DNA of 32,819 bases. Origin: Fimenecus sp045532175. Its GTDB lineage: Bacteria; Bacillota; Clostridia; Oscillospirales; Acutalibacteraceae. A program made the translations under genes and the position numbers. The notes beneath the pieces are model-generated. The model was given only the letters and a program-made list of their open reading frames with translations. It was not told where the DNA came from and searched no databases. Shown piece by piece: positions 30,267 through 32,819 of this stretch; within the stretch, counting starts at the first letter, position 1, and each line of letters opens with the position of its first letter. The stretch lies in contig JAZSFK010000021.1 in the NCBI GenBank assembly GCA_045532175.1, forward strand, positions 1-32,819, written 5' to 3'.

Positions 30267-31439
30267 GTGGATGACACAAATGACTATATGGCACATCCTG
30301 ATAGTGTGCTTCTAAAAAACGGAGACATTTTAACGGTTTATACAAAAGGCCACGGAAAAGGAGCTGTCCTCAATAGGGTTAGTAAAGATGGTGGGTTAAG
30401 TTGGAGCAGTACTCTTGAAAACACTCCTGCAAGTTGGGAAAATTCACTTGAAACACCTACCATATATCGACTTGAATTTTCCGATGGAACACCTGACAAG
30501 TTGATTCTTATTTCTGCCAATTCAAAATGGCCGAATATGGAAACTCCCGGTGGATTTGAATGTTCCATTTCTGAAGACGAAGGCAAAACATGGACTGAAT
30601 TCCAAAGATTTTTCAGTTTTGAATATGAATACTCAGTAGTGCCGATAGTTGCTATGGCAAGTCTTACAAGGCTCAAAGAAAATGGTGAATTTGTTGATAA
30701 GTGGATGGGATTCTTCCACGATTCCAATTTCTATAATTATAAAACAATTCTTTCATTCGATGAAAACGGAAATATGCAATGGAGCACTCCAGAAAAATAT
30801 CTTTCTCCTCATCGTGATGTGAAGAAAAGTGCACAGATGTGTGAGATAGAGGTTATCCGTTCAGAAAACGGTCGTGGCGACGAACTTTGCCTTATCGCAA
30901 GAAGCCAATCAAAAAAGGTAAACTCAATGATTGCCTTTTCAAGTGACGAAGGTAAGACTTGGAGTGAACCAAAGGAAGCACCCGCAGCATTAAATGGTGA
31001 AAGGCACAAAGCAGAGTACACATCCGCTGGCAGACTTCTTATCACTTTCCGTTCAATTGAAAGAGGAGATAAAGCCCAATTCTATGCAAAGAAAAATGAT
31101 AGAAAACATGGTTGGATGAGTGCGGGTCTTATTGCTTGGGTTGGTACATACGAAGATTTGAAAAATGGTACAGAGGGTGATTACAGAATAAAAATAACCC
31201 ATATTTACTTGGAAGACCAAAACAAGCCCGAATACTATGCAGGTTCAGATACCGGATACTGTGGTAATGTTGTGTTAGCAGATGACACAATCGTTATCTG
31301 TGGTTATGGCAAATTTAGTTCGGATGCAAAAATTGGTGATGGCAAGACACTTAAAACTTATATAGCATCTACAAGAATCAATCTTAAAGATACTGATGAC
31401 TTGGTAGAGAGATACCGCAAAATGGATGTCGGTTGTTGA
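30267..31439 (+). CDS. Sialidase-superfamily (BNR/Asp-box) protein, start codon unclear
   Basis: A 390-residue protein from the first standard in-frame start, GTG 30267, with at least three Asp boxes: SKDGGLSW (about 39-46), SEDEGKTW (about 93-100) and SSDEGKTW (about 229-236), the repeats of six-bladed sialidase propellers. The frame is open back to 30162, and the extra codons read like real protein (SKIPEELEGTQYEYLYQLST just before MDDTNDYMAHPDSV). GTG 30267 has no ribosome binding site, while AAGGA at 30194-30198 fits a start near 30204-30210, where no start codon exists. No signal peptide is visible, so it probably acts inside the cell. A co-oriented transporter gene follows 55 bp on. The glycan substrate is not resolved. 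Confidence 0.75.
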   Translation: MDDTNDYMAHPDSVLLKNGDILTVYTKGHGKGAVLNRVSKDGGLSWSSTLENTPASWENSLETPTIYRLEFSDGTPDKLILISANSKWPNMETPGGFECSISEDEGKTWTEFQRFFSFEYEYSVVPIVAMASLTRLKENGEFVDKWMGFFHDSNFYNYKTILSFDENGNMQWSTPEKYLSPHRDVKKSAQMCEIEVIRSENGRGDELCLIARSQSKKVNSMIAFSSDEGKTWSEPKEAPAALNGERHKAEYTSAGRLLITFRSIERGDKAQFYAKKNDRKHGWMSAGLIAWVGTYEDLKNGTEGDYRIKITHIYLEDQNKPEYYAGSDTGYCGNVVLADDTIVICGYGKFSSDAKIGDGKTLKTYIASTRINLKDTDDLVERYRKMDVGC

Positions 31440-31494
31440 TTTTTTCTATTTAGAATGATATACTTTTATAAAATAAATTCAGGAGAGTGAAAAT

Positions 31495-32796
31495 ATGACT
31501 TTAGTTAATAAAGTTAAAGACGGCTTTTCTTATGTGAAAACATATTGGAAAACACCACCGTTGGGCAATTATATGCCAATTAAAGAGATTGCTTCACTTG
31601 CAGGTGGCGGTATGGGTATCAGATTTATTACTCAATGCGTTTCATCTGTACTTTTATCTGCTACAAACGTTTTCGTAGGTAATACTATCGGTATTGAGCC
31701 GATGAATCTGTATTACATATACCTTATCGCAGTTGTTATCAGTTTCCCTCTTACAATGGTAAGAGCTTATATCGTTGATAATACAAGAAACAAAAAAGGT
31801 AAATACAGACCGTATCTCATTTCAATGGGTATTCCTACCGTACTTTTATCTATCGGTTATTTCTGGATGCCTTATGAAAAAATGGAGAGTCAGGTTACAA
31901 AATGTGTTGTAGTTCTTCTTTTCAACATTGGTTTCCAATTCTTCTATAATTTCCTTTATGAAGCTTACTACAACTATGTTGTTGTTTTGTCTCCAAATAC
32001 ACAGGAAAGAGCAAATGTTTCATCTATCAAAGCAGTTGTTGAATCATTTGGCCCATCAGTTACAGGTATCATTATTCCACTTTTTGCGAAAAATTTTATA
32101 GGTACCGGTAACCTTAACGATATTAGAATTTACAGATACATTTGGGTTCCAATCCTCATTTTAGGTCTTTTCCTCAGTATTATCGTTTATGCAAATACTC
32201 ATGAAAAAATCATTCAGGCAAAAACTCACGTTGTTCAGATTAAGTTTATGGATGCTTTGCGTGAGGTTACAAAGAATAAGTATTTCTGGATTACATCACT
32301 TGCAGGTTGGTTAGGCTTCCTTGAGGGTGCTTGTTTCAACATTCTCAACTGGCTTTACTCTTACCAACACGCATGTACTGCAGGTCAATATGCATTTATT
32401 ACTACCATTTATGGAAATGCATCTCTTTGGGGTATGCTTTTAGCACCACTTTCAATTAAAAAAATAGGCAAGGGAAAAACTCTCCTTCTCATAAATTCAT
32501 TGAACATTGTCTTTATCGGTGCTATTTATCCTATTGTTAAATATGCAGATATGAGCATTATGATTTGGCTTGTTCTTATCTGCCTTTGGATGAATGCTCT
32601 TGTTGGTGCTTTTGGACATATCCTTTCACCAAGTATCAATGGCGATATTCGTGACTATCAGCAGTATGTTTCAGGCGAAAGAATTGACGGTATTTGTGCT
32701 GCCGTTTGCCTTATCGGTAGTGTTGATACAATGGTTACAAGTTCTGTTTTTCCTGCAATCTACGAAAAGCTCGCATTTAACGAAGAAAAACTTTAG
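31495..32796 (+). CDS. MFS transporter, GPH-like, C-terminally short
   Basis: A 433-residue polytopic protein related to the GPH family: a cytoplasmic start, MGIRFITQCVSSVLLSATN in TM1, TRNKKGKYRPYLISMGIP after TM2, and GDIRDYQQYVSGERIDGICAA before TM11. Two oddities: where GPH proteins have the two-aspartate cation motif after TM2, it reads SFPLTMVRAYIVDNT, with the acidic pair gone; and it stops about 20 residues after TM11 (IYEKLAFNEEKL), so the usual final helix is missing. The start ATG has an AGGAGAG site. It lies 55 bp after the sialidase-like gene and probably imports its substrate. Confidence 0.8.
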   Translation: MTLVNKVKDGFSYVKTYWKTPPLGNYMPIKEIASLAGGGMGIRFITQCVSSVLLSATNVFVGNTIGIEPMNLYYIYLIAVVISFPLTMVRAYIVDNTRNKKGKYRPYLISMGIPTVLLSIGYFWMPYEKMESQVTKCVVVLLFNIGFQFFYNFLYEAYYNYVVVLSPNTQERANVSSIKAVVESFGPSVTGIIIPLFAKNFIGTGNLNDIRIYRYIWVPILILGLFLSIIVYANTHEKIIQAKTHVVQIKFMDALREVTKNKYFWITSLAGWLGFLEGACFNILNWLYSYQHACTAGQYAFITTIYGNASLWGMLLAPLSIKKIGKGKTLLLINSLNIVFIGAIYPIVKYADMSIMIWLVLICLWMNALVGAFGHILSPSINGDIRDYQQYVSGERIDGICAAVCLIGSVDTMVTSSVFPAIYEKLAFNEEKL

Positions 32797-32819
32797 GAAT
32801 TATTACCTTTGATTATTGC

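Overview
This window comes from an AT-rich, low-GC Firmicute, most likely a gut or rumen Clostridia of the Ruminococcaceae/Oscillospiraceae type. The evidence is the Gram-positive expression signals (strong AGGAGG-like ribosome binding sites, near-consensus sigma-A promoters, U-tailed terminators), the S10-L3 and S6-SSB-S18 operons, a BspA-like leucine-rich-repeat protein ending in a dockerin, several GPH-family sugar symporters, and Clostridia-style lipoproteins. No phage, integrase, IS element or CRISPR array was seen. It reads as an ordinary chromosomal segment with many short transcription units, mostly on the minus strand.

Layout. 1-830: start of the S10 ribosomal operon (rpsJ, then rplC running off the left edge) behind a structured leader of about 315 nt. 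982-5634: two tandem GPH symporter genes, each with its own terminator, and a divergent AraC-type regulator. 5668-8427: a polar amino acid ABC transporter operon with a possible ArgR box, a substrate-binding protein that looks circularly permuted, and a 49-residue ORF whose ribosome binding site lies inside the operon terminator. 8464-13488: a small membrane protein, tRNA-Thr(GGU), the rRNA methyltransferases RsmF-like and RsmE, a YegS/DagK-type lipid kinase and a THUMP methyltransferase. 13520-17738: the LRR-dockerin protein, rpsF-ssb-rpsR, and an O-antigen-ligase-like membrane protein. 17739-21133: a P-type ATPase behind a yybP-ykoY (Mn2+) riboswitch and terminator, which argues for manganese export rather than the calcium transport its sequence class would suggest.

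21151-25296: an ECF sigma factor overlapping a membrane-anchored beta-propeller protein (probable anti-sigma factor), a small membrane protein, and an AspT/YidE-type carrier without the usual RCK domains. 25384-28026: a TM2/zinc-ribbon protein divergent from an operon of an SPFH protein carrying five zinc ribbons and a four-TM partner. 28035-29979: a lipoprotein and a membrane-anchored type I phosphodiesterase. 30101-32819: a sialidase-fold gene with a good promoter and ribosome binding site but no standard start codon in place, followed by a GPH-like transporter that appears to lack its last membrane helix.

The most notable signals are the permuted binding protein, the Mn2+ riboswitch with a possible bypass promoter and a palindromic repeat in the same leader, the SPFH/zinc-ribbon module, the sigma/beta-propeller pair, the S10 leader with mutually exclusive helices, the small ORF behind a terminator hairpin, and the start-less sialidase gene. 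I see no clearly new defence or mobile system. All family assignments come from reading motifs, with no database search.
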